Shown here: piece by piece, positions 18,654 to 27,426 of the stretch
How positions within the stretch are numbered: the stretch's first letter is position 1
Layout: every line of letters starts with the position of its first letter
Assembly: GCF_007741495.1 (NCBI RefSeq)
Contig: NZ_CP036262.1
Location: forward strand, 2,666,001-2,730,000
Length of the DNA stretch: 64,000 nucleotides
Direction of reading: 5' to 3'
From: Roseimaritima multifibrata
GTDB lineage: Bacteria > Planctomycetota > Planctomycetia > Pirellulales > Pirellulaceae
The notes under the pieces: model-generated
The model's database searches: none
What the model was told of the DNA's origin: nothing
What the model saw: only the letters and a program-made list of their open reading frames with translations
Translations under genes and position numbers: made by a program

Positions 18654-20168
18654 ATGGTTGTCATGCCTACTCCCAACAATCGAAACACAAATTCCCGAAA
18701 CGATCGTCCACGTGGACGATCGGATAATTCTCGCAGTCGCCAGGGGCAAGAGCGTCCTCGGCATCCTAATTCCGAAGTCGATCAACGGATTCGTGAACTG
18801 GATGCTGAGCGGGACCCTCTTTCTTTGCCTGAGGAGATCGTCGATGAAGCCAACCGGGCTGGCGAGAAAGTCGGAATCCCTCCGAATATTGGGATTCCCG
18901 CTGAGGAGCAACTAAATATTTCGCAATTGCAGGATCTGACCGATCCTCAATTGCTGGCGATGGCTCACACCGACGGCCTGCCGAAGGTGAACGGGCAACG
19001 CCGCCAAGAACTGATTTTTGAAATCCTCAAGAATCGGATGAAGAAGAATGGCTTGATGTACGGTGAAGGAACGCTCGAAATCCTCCCCGATGGATTCGGT
19101 TTCCTGCGCAGTCCTAAGTACCACTACGTCAGTTGCCCTGACGATATTTACGTTTCCCCAAGCCAAATTCGACGATTTGGTTTGCAGACCGGTAGTAATG
19201 TTGCAGGTCAAATTCGACCTCCAAAGGAAAACGAACGCTACTTCGCTTTGCTGCGTATCGAAGCGATCAACCATCAAGATCCGGTTCAACGCAAGCACCA
19301 ACGTCCCTTTGAAGATCTGACGCCACTCCATCCCGATAGCCGTATCATCGTTGAAAGTGCTGCGAAAGAACTGAGCACTCGAGTGGTCGATCTGCTCACC
19401 CCGATCGGATTTGGGCAACGAGGTTTAATCGTTAGCCCGCCTCGTGCCGGGAAGACGGTTCTGATGCAACAGATGGCCAAGTCCGTTCTGAAAAACTATC
19501 CGGAAGCCTACGTCTTTATTTTATTGATCGATGAACGGCCCGAAGAAGTTACCGATATGGAGCGGGAGGTACGAAGCCCGCAGTGTGAAGTGGTCAGCAG
19601 CACGTTCGATGAAACCGCTCAGCGACATATTCAAGTCGCACAGATGGTGATCGAAAAAGCCAAACGAATGGTTGAATATGGGACCGATGTGGTCATCTTC
19701 CTCGATTCGATCACTCGCCTGGCTCGGGCTCATAACAGTGACGGCGAAAACAATGGCAAGTTGATGTCGGGCGGGCTGGATAGTGCCGCCCTGCAAAAAC
19801 CGAAAGCCCTGTTCGGGTCGGCTCGTAAAGTCGAAGAAGGTGGTTCGTTGACCATTTTGGCAACCGCCTTGATCGATACGGGCAGCCGAATGGATGATGT
19901 TATCTTTGAAGAGTTCAAAGGGACGGGGAATCTGGAAATCGTTTTGGATCGCAGTTTGGTCGATCGCCGGATCTGGCCAGCAATCAATCTGCACGCCAGC
20001 GGTACACGTCGTGAAGAGATGTTGCTCGCCCCGGACGAATACGAGCGAATCTGTATCTTGCGCCGGAATCTGGCAGAGATGAGTCCAGCCGATGCCATGC
20101 ATGAGCTGACGAAAGGGCTAGCCAAGACGCAAAACAACGCCGAATTCTTGTTAGGGATTCGTGAGTAG
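18654..20168 (+). CDS. rho: Transcription termination factor Rho
   Basis: Hexameric RNA helicase for factor-dependent termination. 504 residues. An Arg/Asn/Ser-rich disordered N-terminal extension (~1-55) precedes the Rho-N helical domain ([20 protein letters not shown]), the cold-shock-like RNA-binding domain ([32 protein letters not shown]), and the RecA-like motor with Walker A ([12 protein letters not shown]), Walker B ([16 protein letters not shown]), Q/R-loop region and [20 protein letters not shown] at 18654 or 18663; both are plausible and differ by three residues. The scarcity of T-run terminators in the window fits strong use of Rho. Confidence 0.97.
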   Translation: MVVMPTPNNRNTNSRNDRPRGRSDNSRSRQGQERPRHPNSEVDQRIRELDAERDPLSLPEEIVDEANRAGEKVGIPPNIGIPAEEQLNISQLQDLTDPQLLAMAHTDGLPKVNGQRRQELIFEILKNRMKKNGLMYGEGTLEILPDGFGFLRSPKYHYVSCPDDIYVSPSQIRRFGLQTGSNVAGQIRPPKENERYFALLRIEAINHQDPVQRKHQRPFEDLTPLHPDSRIIVESAAKELSTRVVDLLTPIGFGQRGLIVSPPRAGKTVLMQQMAKSVLKNYPEAYVFILLIDERPEEVTDMEREVRSPQCEVVSSTFDETAQRHIQVAQMVIEKAKRMVEYGTDVVIFLDSITRLARAHNSDGENNGKLMSGGLDSAALQKPKALFGSARKVEEGGSLTILATALIDTGSRMDDVIFEEFKGTGNLEIVLDRSLVDRRIWPAINLHASGTRREEMLLAPDEYERICILRRNLAEMSPADAMHELTKGLAKTQNNAEFLLGIRE

Positions 20169-20311
20169 GGAAGTGACGTTTAGAAGTGACCGTTTCTGAG
20201 CGGGTCGCTGCTGCATCAGGAAATCCCAGCCCGCTGCGTAATAGAGGGATTGCAGACCGTGTTCTCGGTCCCTCGCGTACAGGTTTGTTGATTTAATGGA
20301 AAGCAGAGAAA

Positions 20312-20343
20312 GATTGTCGCCTATCGCGGGGGACGTGCAATAA
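20312..20343 (-). repeat. Dispersed intergenic element, left copy of a mirrored pair
   Basis: Minus-strand reading: TTATTGCACGTCCCCCGCG followed by ATAGGCGACAATC. It matches the copy at 20708-20738 in opposite orientation; both are preceded by CTTCATTTA and a GGGGAGCCAGA-type sequence. Confidence 0.6.
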
Positions 20344-20360
20344 GTAAATGAAGAAAGTCT

Positions 20361-20475
20361 GGCTCCCCTCGCCCCTAAGCGAGCTCTTTGTTGCGGAAGA
20401 AATCTCTGCTAGCTCATTGCGTGATCTCTGCCTCTTTCTTTGATGTAGTGGAGCTCGCTTGGGGGAGAGGGGGAG
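20361..20475. repeat. Long hairpin, CTCCCCTCGCCCC / GGGGGAGAGGGGGAG family
   Basis: Left arm GGCTCCCCTCGCCCCTAAGC with GAGCTC, right arm GAGCTCGCTTGGGGGAGAGG with GGGAG, loop ~65 bp. The same arms flank the minisatellite arrays of the DUF559 modules (42.2-45 kb). Confidence 0.65.
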
Positions 20476-20559
20476 ATTTCCAGGCGGCGATTTTGCAGTA
20501 CAGGCCCAAATAATTCGCCGCATTTCAAGCGATTATGTCATCCCTTGCCTACCTCTGTT

Positions 20560-20690
20560 GGCCCCCTCTCCCCCAGCCCCTCTCCCCCAAAACAAGCCTT
20601 TGAATCGACCTTCATTGAATTAGCTGGCGAACCGTTGATGCAGTATCAAATCTGTCTTAAGCGAGCTTGTTTTGAGGGCGAGGGGAGCCA
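20560..20690. repeat. Long hairpin, second member of the same family, opposite orientation
   Basis: Left arm GGCCCCCTCTCCCCCAGCCC continuing to CAAAACAAGC at ~20597, right arm GCTTGTTTTGAGGGCGAGGG with GAGCC at 20665-20689, loop ~67 bp. Its orientation mirrors 20361-20475, so the two form a larger inverted pair. Confidence 0.65.
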
Positions 20691-20707
20691 GATTTACTTC
20701 ATTTATA

Positions 20708-20738
20708 AATCGCACGTCCCGAGCGAAAGGCGACAATC
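20708..20738 (+). repeat. Dispersed intergenic element, right copy of the mirrored pair
   Basis: AATCGCACGTCCCGAGCGAA followed by AGGCGACAATC. The clearest copy of the family in this window. Confidence 0.65.
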
Positions 20739-20818
20739 ACTTCGCGAGCTGCGTTTTGGAATGAGGCTTTGGGGTAGCGTGCTGCCGATTAGCTGGTCTG
20801 CGCATTGCCCGGCACGCA

Positions 20819-21217
20819 CTACCATTGCCTCCAAAAGCGATCTTTGCTTTCGTCCTGTTTTAGGTCCTCCCAGTAGCTCGCGCTGGTCCGATCGAACCGT
20901 TGCTTCAATTCGTCTCGCCTTAAAATTTTCATTGCGATGGCCAACGGTAAAAAGACGCAGGCAAATATTATTAGCAATGCGCATTGTCCGATGAGCCAAT
21001 CGACAGGACGCTTGATGGCCTGGACCAGTTTGTAAAACGGCTGGATGATCGCCGGGGCAACCGTTCCGCATAGACCGATGGCGACACCGATGGTTGCCGC
21101 AATCGCGATGCTTGAAAGGTGACCATCACCGATCATCCATGTCAGACCCGGGAGGATGATCGTTAGGGACCAGCCGAATCGTTGGATGTCCCTATTTGTT
21201 GGCGTTAAGGTTTGCAT
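20819..21217 (-). CDS. SxtJ-like small membrane protein
   Basis: 132 residues with hydrophobic segments at ~17-32 (LTIILPGLTWMIGDG), ~36-60 and ~75-95 (GQCALLIIFACVFLPLAIAM), ending in a charged Arg/Lys/Trp-rich tail (DRTSASYWEDLKQDESKD). This pattern and its place after a NodU/CmcH-type carbamoyltransferase match the SxtJ family, first named in saxitoxin clusters and found beside carbamoyltransferases in many bacteria. Its function is not established. The start (ATG 21217) overlaps the carbamoyltransferase stop by 13 bp, so translation is coupled. Confidence 0.82.
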   Translation of the reverse strand: MQTLTPTNRDIQRFGWSLTIILPGLTWMIGDGHLSSIAIAATIGVAIGLCGTVAPAIIQPFYKLVQAIKRPVDWLIGQCALLIIFACVFLPLAIAMKILRRDELKQRFDRTSASYWEDLKQDESKDRFWRQW

Positions 21218-22938
21218 CGGTCACCCACTTTCTGGACGATGCAGTTTCCGATCGCCAGGACATCAATGTCGGTTCGTTGGAAACATCGAAGTGCATCGGC
21301 GGGACTGCAGACGATCGGTTCGTCGCGGACGTTGAAGCTGGTGTTGACCAGCACGGGGGTTCCGGTGATCGCTTCAAAGCAGGTCAGCAGACGATGGAGT
21401 CGTGGATTGGAGTCTTGTGTGACGGTTTGGATCCGGGCCGAACCATCGACGTGAGTGATCGCTGGCAACGACGCATGGTTTTGGCGAACCGACGTGACCA
21501 GCAGCATGTAGGGGCTGTCCTGCATTTCGGATAGGTCGAAGTAGTCAGCCGCTTTTTCTTGCAAAACGATCGGGGCAAACGGGCGAAAGGATTCTCTGGA
21601 TTTGGTTTTTTTATTCAGGCGAGCCTGCATGTCTGGAGATCGAGCATCCGCCAGAATACTACGGTTGCCGAGTGCTCTGGGGCCAAATTCCATCCGCCCT
21701 TGGAACCAGCCGACGACCTTTCCGGTGTCAATCAAACGAGCGACCCGCCGACACAAATCCTGTTCGTTGTCGCACACGTCGTATTCGACTTGGTCGGCCT
21801 GCAGGCAGTTTTCGATTTCCTGTTCGGTAAATCCGGGGCCGAGTAGCGATCCATGCTGGCCATCGGGAATCGCTACCGTGCGCGGTTTCTCCAGCAGTTG
21901 GTGCCAGACGTACATCGCGCTCCCCAAGGCTCCTCCTGAATCGCCCGCGGCGGGCTGAATCCAGACGTTGTCGAACGGGCCTTCGCGGACCAATCGTCCA
22001 TTTGCGACGCTGTTCAAAGCGACCCCTCCGGCCAGCACCAGATTCGACATCTGTGTTTGATTCTGGACATGGGCAGCCATTCGAAGGACGACCTCTTCGG
22101 TGACCTTTTGGATCGACGATGCTAAATCTTTTTCACGTTGAGTGATTTCGGAATTCGGGTTTCTGGGAGGACCGTCAAACAGGGAGGCGAAACGTTTGTT
22201 TGTCATCGTTAGTCCCCGGCAGTAATGGAAGTACTGCATGTCCATCCGGAAGGAACCATCCGGTTTCAGATCGATCAAGTGTTTTAAAATGCGGTCGTAG
22301 TAGTGCGGTTGTCCGTACGGAGCCAAACCCATCAGTTTGTATTCGCCTCCGTTCACTTCAAAACCGGTGAAGAAAGTGAACGCGCTGTAAAGCAGTCCTA
22401 GCGAGTGTGGGAAACGAAGCGCCTGTTGCAGTTCGATCCGGTTTCCTCTTCCGGTTCCGTAACATGCGGTGTCCCATTCACCGACTCCATCGATCGTCAG
22501 GATCGCGGCTTCTTCGAAAGGGGATGGGTAAAACGCACTCGATGCGTGAGAGACATGGTGTCGTACAAACCCGATTCGTTTTTTGTATTGATGCTGTAAA
22601 CCGGTTCGGATCTCTCGCTGCAGGTGCAGTTTTTGGCGAAGCCATTGGGGGATGGCGGTGCGGAAGGAACGGTACCCCGCAGGAGTAACCGCGAGGTAGG
22701 TTTCCAGCAGCCGTTCAAACTTGGCTAGCGGTTTTTCGTAGAACGCGACATAGTCTAAATCGGATGCGTCCAGATTCGCTTGTTGGAGGCAATGCTGGAC
22801 CGCCTGCGTGGGAAACGAGGCATCGTGTTTCAAGCGAGAAAAGCGTTCTTGCTGGGCCGCAGCAACCATTTCACCATCGACAATCAAAGCCGCCGCAGCA
22901 TCATGGTAGTAGGCCGATATCCCAAGAATCGAAGTCAA
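21205..22938 (-). CDS. Carbamoyltransferase, NodU/CmcH (TobZ-like) family
   Basis: 577 residues. The N-terminal Kae1-like ATPase half shows GISAYYHDAAAALIVDGE, AAAQQERFSRLKHDASFP, FVRHHVSHASSAFYPSPFE and AILTIDGVGEWDTACYG; then LVLAGGVALNSVANGRL; and a C-terminal YrdC-like half with GRMEFGPRALGNRSILADAR and PVLVNTSFNVRDEPIVCSPA. These enzymes use carbamoyl phosphate and ATP to carbamoylate hydroxyls of small molecules, sugars or antibiotics. The acceptor is unknown. Start is TTG at 22938: no in-frame ATG fits, and the sequence from there aligns with the family start. A 16-codon frame (22985-22935) ends across this TTG. Confidence 0.92.
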   Translation of the reverse strand: MTSILGISAYYHDAAAALIVDGEMVAAAQQERFSRLKHDASFPTQAVQHCLQQANLDASDLDYVAFYEKPLAKFERLLETYLAVTPAGYRSFRTAIPQWLRQKLHLQREIRTGLQHQYKKRIGFVRHHVSHASSAFYPSPFEEAAILTIDGVGEWDTACYGTGRGNRIELQQALRFPHSLGLLYSAFTFFTGFEVNGGEYKLMGLAPYGQPHYYDRILKHLIDLKPDGSFRMDMQYFHYCRGLTMTNKRFASLFDGPPRNPNSEITQREKDLASSIQKVTEEVVLRMAAHVQNQTQMSNLVLAGGVALNSVANGRLVREGPFDNVWIQPAAGDSGGALGSAMYVWHQLLEKPRTVAIPDGQHGSLLGPGFTEQEIENCLQADQVEYDVCDNEQDLCRRVARLIDTGKVVGWFQGRMEFGPRALGNRSILADARSPDMQARLNKKTKSRESFRPFAPIVLQEKAADYFDLSEMQDSPYMLLVTSVRQNHASLPAITHVDGSARIQTVTQDSNPRLHRLLTCFEAITGTPVLVNTSFNVRDEPIVCSPADALRCFQRTDIDVLAIGNCIVQKVGDRCKP

Positions 22939-22985
22939 AGGATCGGTCCCGATGGGCGTATGTCGATGCGCTGCGGTGATTTCAT
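22935..22985 (-). promoter_or_regulatory. Possible 16-codon leader ORF overlapping the carbamoyltransferase start
   Basis: ATG at 22985 preceded by ACAGGGTCCT; the peptide would be MKSPQRIDIRPSGPIL. Its TGA (22937-22935) overlaps the TTG start of the carbamoyltransferase as TTGA. Short overlapping leaders can couple translation to weak start codons. No other evidence that it is translated. Confidence 0.35.
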
Positions 22986-22998
22986 AGGACCCTGTTCA

Positions 22999-23931
22999 CT
23001 ATCGTTTTAACAAGTGTCGAAGTGCGGGTTCCAGTTCAGGATAGAGGAACGAATACCCTGTCGCCTGTAGTTTCTTGGGGACTATTTTCTGGCTGTTCAA
23101 AAGCAAGGCATCGGCCATTTCTCCAAGGGCGATGCGAAGCGCGAATGCGGGAGCCGGGAAGATCGCGGGCCTCCCTAGGACTTTGCCAAGTGTTTCTGCA
23201 AACTCAGCATTCCTTACCGGACTGGGCGATACGAAGTTGACGGGGCCGTCGATTTCATCGTTGAATAAGCAATGAGCGATTGCCGCCAAGGCGTCGTCCA
23301 TTGCAAGCCAGCTCCACCATTGCCGCCCCGATCCCAGACGCCCGCCACATAGTCGGGCAGGAAGCAGCATTTTTTCTAACGCACCGCCCGCAGGTGAAAG
23401 AAGGATTCCAAACCGGAGATGAACCACGCGGATGCCTGCTTCGACCGCCGGCTGACAGGCCTCTTCCCATTGCTTCCCAACCGTGGCCAAAAATCCTTCG
23501 CCCGCAGGGGATTCTTCGGTCAGCGATTGCTCTCCCCCTTCCCCATAAATCCCGCTGGCCGATGCACACAATAAGGTCGCCGGTTTGGGCGTTTTCATCG
23601 CCGCCAATCGGTGGCAAAGAAGCCGAGTCTTTTCGATGCGGCTGTCGCGGATCTGCTCTTTTACCTCGTCGGTCCAACGCTTGTCTGCGATCGGTTTCCC
23701 GGCCAGGTGGATAACGGCATTCAGTCCGTCCAGTTTGGATTCTTCGAACTTCTCCTCCCAAATCGCAATTTCGTCATCCTGATCGGTTTTGCCGCGGACC
23801 AGCCGGTCAACATGATGGCCGTTCTGTTGCAGCAAATCGGTCAATCGACTGCCGACTAAACCCGAGGCACCTGAAATGGCGATTCGTAGCGGCGGGTGGT
23901 TTGGGATGGGGATGGGGATGGTGTTAGGCAT
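22999..23931 (-). CDS. TIGR01777-type NAD(P)-dependent epimerase (SDR)
   Basis: 310 residues from ATG 23931. A longer frame to 24060 would translate the 7-bp microsatellite into QLPTPNS repeats and is not credible. Rossmann motif RIAISGASGLVGSRLTDLLQ, AVIHLAGKPIADKRWTDEVK, LLCASASGIYGEGGEQ, and C-terminal domain PSPVRNAEFAETLGKVLGRP with VLGRPAIFPAPAFALRIALGEMADALL. Related proteins (YfcH, human SDR39U1) have no settled substrate. The carbamoyltransferase lies 60 bp downstream on the same strand. Confidence 0.92.
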   Translation of the reverse strand: MPNTIPIPIPNHPPLRIAISGASGLVGSRLTDLLQQNGHHVDRLVRGKTDQDDEIAIWEEKFEESKLDGLNAVIHLAGKPIADKRWTDEVKEQIRDSRIEKTRLLCHRLAAMKTPKPATLLCASASGIYGEGGEQSLTEESPAGEGFLATVGKQWEEACQPAVEAGIRVVHLRFGILLSPAGGALEKMLLPARLCGGRLGSGRQWWSWLAMDDALAAIAHCLFNDEIDGPVNFVSPSPVRNAEFAETLGKVLGRPAIFPAPAFALRIALGEMADALLLNSQKIVPKKLQATGYSFLYPELEPALRHLLKR

Positions 23932-23983
23932 GTTGGTCGCTCGTGGTGTTTTTTTGAATTCTAGCAGATGGGCGAGGTTTGCC

Positions 23984-24039
23984 GTTGGGAGTTGGGAGTT
24001 GGGAGTTGGGAGTTGGGAGTTGGGAGTTGGGAGTTGGGA
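23984..24039. repeat. 7-bp microsatellite (GTTGGGA), 8 copies
   Basis: Eight perfect GTTGGGA units lie directly upstream of the TIGR01777 epimerase gene and abut a second, 8-bp microsatellite. Length changes here would alter the promoter-to-start distance. Confidence 0.9.
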
Positions 24040-24100
24040 GACAAGGAGACAAGGAGACAAGGAGACAGGGAGACAGGGAGACAGGGAGACAAGGAGACAA
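24037..24100. repeat. 8-bp microsatellite (GGAGACAA/GGAGACAG), 8 copies
   Basis: Units 1-3 and 7-8 read GGAGACAA, units 4-6 GGAGACAG, followed by GGAGTGGG. The array at 42161-42216 shares the same 8-bp period and, on the opposite strand, the same GGAGACAAGGAGTGG junction. Confidence 0.9.
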
Positions 24101-24194
24101 GGAGTGGGCTGATTTGTTGGCGGCTGGCGGGTTCTTGCTGATCGAATAAGATTAGGGAGTCCTAAATCCTGTTGCTTGAAACAACGAAACCGAT

Positions 24195-25568
24195 ATGTCG
24201 ACGATTCAGCCTGATAGTTATCCCTTTGATATTCCCTTCGTTGATGCTCGATCGGAGTCGACAGTGGAGGTTCTGGATGCGCTCCGCGCTAAACTGAGCC
24301 CTCAAGGGAATGTTGTCAGTCCCCGGGGACGTGCTCTGACCGAAAAGGTCTTTGGGGAAGCTCTCACGCCGGTACAGGTTGTCGATCGAATTTGCGGCGA
24401 CGTTCAGCGGGAAGGGGACGCAGCGGTCTTGCGATATGGTGCCGCCCTGGATGGTGCGGACCTGACGGCGGACGAATTGCGAGTCCCCAGCTCAGCCCTT
24501 GAACAGGCTCATCAAAAGGCCGATCCTGAATTCTTGGGAACGATCCGTCGTATCCGGACCAACATCGAAACCTTCCAGAAAGCGATCCTGCACCAAAATG
24601 TTTCCATCCAGCCCAGCCCTGGTGTGCAATTGCAGCAGCGATACCTGCCGCTTCGCCGGGTAGGGGTTTGTGTGCCTGGTGGAGCCGCTGCGTACCCATC
24701 GACTGTCCTGATGACCGCCATTCCGGCTCAGGTCGCTGGCGTTGATCAAATCGCCGTTGTGGCTCCGCCGACAAAATTTGGAGCCTACAACCAAGACATG
24801 CTGGCAACCTGCCATGAATTGGGAATCAACGAAGTTTATCGGATGGGCGGTTCTCAGGCGGTCGCCGCGATGGCATACGGCAGCGAATCGGTTCCTGCGG
24901 TCGACAAAATCGTTGGTCCAGGAAACCTGTTCGTCGCGCTGGCTAAGAAACGGGTTTACGGAACGGTCGATATCGATTCGATCGCCGGGCCAAGCGAAGT
25001 GATCGTCATCGCTGACGAAACGGCTCGAGCCGATTACATCGCAGCCGATTTGTTGGCTCAAGCCGAGCACTCTCCGGGATCATCGATTTTGATCACCTGG
25101 CATCAGCCTCTTGTGGAAGCTGTTCAGAAGGAATTGAAGCGGCAGCTTGCCGTGTTGGCACGTGCGGACTTGGCAATCGATAGTCTGAATGCGTTTGCGG
25201 CGATGATTGTGGTCCGAGACGCGGCACACGCTTGTCAGCTGACCGATCAGTTTGCTCCGGAACATCTCCACATCCAAACCGAATCGCCGCGTGATCTGAG
25301 CGACCAAATTCGCAACGCAGGTGCGATTTTCTTAGGGCATTTCACTCCGGTTGCCCTTGGAGATTACGCGGCCGGACCGAGTCACGTTTTGCCGACAGGG
25401 GGGACCGCGTGCTGGGCCGCTGGTCTGTCCGCCAACGACTTTGTGCGAAGCGGAAGCCTGATCGAATTCAGCCAAGACGCCCTCTCGCAAATAGCGCCCG
25501 ACGTCGAACGGCTGGCTGAAAAAGAAGGCTTAACCGCTCACGCTTCAAGTGTAGCCATGCGAAAATAG
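24195..25568 (+). CDS. hisD: Histidinol dehydrogenase
   Basis: Zinc enzyme that oxidises L-histidinol to L-histidine in two NAD+ steps. 457 residues, slightly longer than usual because of the N-terminal ~30. Conserved blocks: RRVGVCVPGGAAAYPSTVLM, YRMGGSQAVAAMAYGSE, KIVGPGNLFVALAKKRVYG, DSIAGPSEVIVIADETA, LLAQAEHSPGSSILIT, FAPEHLHIQTESP and AAGPSHVLPTGGTACWAAGL. ATG at 24195. It stands alone among unrelated genes, as his genes often do in planctomycetes. Confidence 0.96.
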   Translation: MSTIQPDSYPFDIPFVDARSESTVEVLDALRAKLSPQGNVVSPRGRALTEKVFGEALTPVQVVDRICGDVQREGDAAVLRYGAALDGADLTADELRVPSSALEQAHQKADPEFLGTIRRIRTNIETFQKAILHQNVSIQPSPGVQLQQRYLPLRRVGVCVPGGAAAYPSTVLMTAIPAQVAGVDQIAVVAPPTKFGAYNQDMLATCHELGINEVYRMGGSQAVAAMAYGSESVPAVDKIVGPGNLFVALAKKRVYGTVDIDSIAGPSEVIVIADETARADYIAADLLAQAEHSPGSSILITWHQPLVEAVQKELKRQLAVLARADLAIDSLNAFAAMIVVRDAAHACQLTDQFAPEHLHIQTESPRDLSDQIRNAGAIFLGHFTPVALGDYAAGPSHVLPTGGTACWAAGLSANDFVRSGSLIEFSQDALSQIAPDVERLAEKEGLTAHASSVAMRK

Positions 25569-25590
25569 TCGATTCAATTCGCTGAATCGA
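25569..25590. terminator. Hairpin between convergent hisD and the VanZ-like gene
   Basis: TCGATTCA-ATTCGC-TGAATCGA, a perfect 8-bp stem in the 5-bp gap and the 3' end of the VanZ-like gene. It has no T-run; it may serve both transcripts. Confidence 0.35.
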
Positions 25591-26614
25591 TGGTCTCCAA
25601 CCGGATGTTATCCAGTTCGACCGTCACAGGAACGTCGCGTTCGGGAAAGAAAATCTCCAGGCCGGCGACTTTTTGTAAATCCAGCTGGCGCGTTTTCGGG
25701 CCGTCTGCGACGTCGGCCAGCGGGATCACGATGTGCTTAAGCTGGCCAGGATAAAGAACCGTTGAGTAGTGATACCCGTCGTAGTACTCGTTGATGAAAT
25801 CCTGGTCGAAAATCTTGATCACCATCAGCACGCCCTCCGCCGGGCTGTCGGGCGTCAAGCGGACATCCAGCGACAATTGGTCGTAGGGCGACCAATTCAG
25901 CGGCAGATGGAAGTGTCCAAACGAAGGATACATTGCTGGGCTGACCTGCAATTTGGCACCGCGAACCCCATCGGTGACCAGCGATCCGTCAAGAGATAGT
26001 TTTGTGGAACGATGCCACCATCGTTTGAGTTCGTTTGGCTCTTCGAACGATCCGATCAACGGGAATTCATTCGCCAGTCGCCAGTAGTCACGCACCGCTT
26101 GAAGGGGGTTGTAAGAGACCGCCGCGACAAGAAGCACGAGACCTGCGATCGCAAAATTCCGCACGGAGCGTTTTCGCAGAACGGCGGTTGCCGGACCTGG
26201 CAGTAGCCAGGGCGAAACAAAAACCCATGCAACGGTTACGCCGCAGGTATTTGCGAACAAGTCATGGAGGGAAGGGGAGCGGCCCGAAAGCCCTTGCAGT
26301 CCCTCGAGGACCGCTCCCATAAATGCGATCCCAAGCGATACCAGGGCCAAACCACGCAGCGTCCGGATCCCGCATTGGACTCCGATCCACATCGCGATGG
26401 CGGTCAATAAAATAAAGACCGGGAAGTGAAGCAAATCAAAGCAAGCGTCCGACAATCGCCCCGTAAAGGGGGACGGCGCAAGCAGGCCTACCGATGCCAC
26501 GACCAGCAGGCCAAGGCTGATTCCGATCATCGACCAACGGAATCCTGGCCGACGTTTTGCATCGTGCGTGCCAGGACTGAGTGAGGCCGAGGCGTTGGAA
26601 TCAGGCTCCGTCAC
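25574..26614 (-). CDS. VanZ-like membrane protein with C-terminal galactose-binding-like domain
   Basis: 346 residues, GTG start at 26614 overlapping the upstream stop as GTGA. Four or five N-terminal transmembrane segments (MIGISLGLLVVASVGLLA; FPVFILLTAIAMWIGVQ; LRGLALVSLGIAFMGAVLEG; LFANTCGVTVAWVFVSPW; FAIAGLVLLVAAVSY) include the VanZ-type GLQGLSGRSPSLHDLFANTCG. The last ~155 residues form a predicted beta-sandwich (FEEPNELKRWWHRS ... LQKVAGLEIFFPER ... VTVELDNIRLE), like carbohydrate-binding or CIA30 domains. VanZ relatives affect glycopeptide resistance in Gram-positives; here the role is unknown, perhaps an envelope sugar-binding protein. Confidence 0.82.
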   Translation of the reverse strand: MTEPDSNASASLSPGTHDAKRRPGFRWSMIGISLGLLVVASVGLLAPSPFTGRLSDACFDLLHFPVFILLTAIAMWIGVQCGIRTLRGLALVSLGIAFMGAVLEGLQGLSGRSPSLHDLFANTCGVTVAWVFVSPWLLPGPATAVLRKRSVRNFAIAGLVLLVAAVSYNPLQAVRDYWRLANEFPLIGSFEEPNELKRWWHRSTKLSLDGSLVTDGVRGAKLQVSPAMYPSFGHFHLPLNWSPYDQLSLDVRLTPDSPAEGVLMVIKIFDQDFINEYYDGYHYSTVLYPGQLKHIVIPLADVADGPKTRQLDLQKVAGLEIFFPERDVPVTVELDNIRLETIDSAN

Positions 26615-27426
26615 GCTGGCAATAATCCCTTCATGTAATCAATGCTTCCTTTGACCAAACGGTCGACTCCCGGTTCGTAATCGAAGACTTCGACGCTGAC
26701 CCAGCCGTCATATTTGATTTCTTCGAGGGCCGCAAAGATTGGTTCAAATTTGACTTCGCCCATTCCAGGACCCAAGCGATTGGGATCATTTGCATGGAAG
26801 TGCAAAATCTGGTCGCCCGTTTCTTTGATGATTTGCGGAATCGGGATCGCTTCGCTGCTCATCGCTTTCACGTCTAAATGGATCCCGATCGAATCCCCAT
26901 CCAGTCGAGCTGCCAGGTCGCGTGCGGCGGCCGCGGTATTTAGGAAATTCCCTTCGGCCGGTCCAAGTGGTTCAAGAGCGATCCGGGTGTCGGTGTCGCA
27001 CAACGTCGGCACGACGGTTTGCAGCACTTCGGCCGCATTGTCCATCGCCTGTTGCTCGCTCATCGATTCGGGGAAATTGCGTTGTTGGGGCGATCCCAAG
27101 ACCAAGATCTTGCCGCCCAGATCGCGGCAAAGTCGAGCCAGTTCGCAGAGGTAATCAGCGGTCTTTTTTCGGACATCGACGTCGTCGCTGGTTAAATGCA
27201 ACCCTTCCGTCTTCGCCAACAGCCAATGCAGGGCGATGATGTCCAGTCCCGCTTCTTCGACGACCTGACGGTATTCGATCCGTTGCTCAGCGGAGTACCC
27301 GAACAGATCGTCCGTCAGCATGAAGGGAGCGACTTCCCAGCCGGTGTACCCTGCTTCGACTGCGTAGCGTGCGGCCTTTTCCAATGGCCAGTCGCCAAAC
27401 GTTTCGTTACAAATCGCAAACTTCAT
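26611..27426 (-). CDS. Sugar phosphate isomerase/epimerase family TIM barrel
   Basis: 271 residues from ATG 27426 (MKFAICNETFGDWPLEKAA). AP-endonuclease-2/xylose-isomerase-like TIM barrel: AGYTGWEVAPFML, LDIIALHWLLAKTEGLHLT, KILVLGSPQQRNFPE, RIALEPLGPAEGNFLNTAAA, DSIGIHLDVKAMSSE, ILHFHANDPNRLGPGMGEV and GWVSVEVFDYEPG, giving the usual Glu/Asp/His metal site. Substrate unknown; family members epimerise keto-sugars or inositols. Its stop overlaps the VanZ-like start by 4 bp, so the two are translated together. Confidence 0.88.
   Translation of the reverse strand: MKFAICNETFGDWPLEKAARYAVEAGYTGWEVAPFMLTDDLFGYSAEQRIEYRQVVEEAGLDIIALHWLLAKTEGLHLTSDDVDVRKKTADYLCELARLCRDLGGKILVLGSPQQRNFPESMSEQQAMDNAAEVLQTVVPTLCDTDTRIALEPLGPAEGNFLNTAAAARDLAARLDGDSIGIHLDVKAMSSEAIPIPQIIKETGDQILHFHANDPNRLGPGMGEVKFEPIFAALEEIKYDGWVSVEVFDYEPGVDRLVKGSIDYMKGLLPA

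Larger units (their letters stand above)
20169..20818. other. 650-bp gene-free region rich in inverted repeats
   Basis: The gap between convergent rho and the SxtJ-like gene. It is filled by two long G/C-tract hairpins (20361-20475, 20560-20690), each flanked on its outer side by a dispersed CGCACGTCC...GGCGACAATC element, in mirror arrangement. No gene seen. Confidence 0.6.

Noticed and set aside
23932-24060. N-terminal extension of the TIGR01777 epimerase with QLPTPNS repeats
   Set aside because: It is translated microsatellite; the family start fits ATG 23931.
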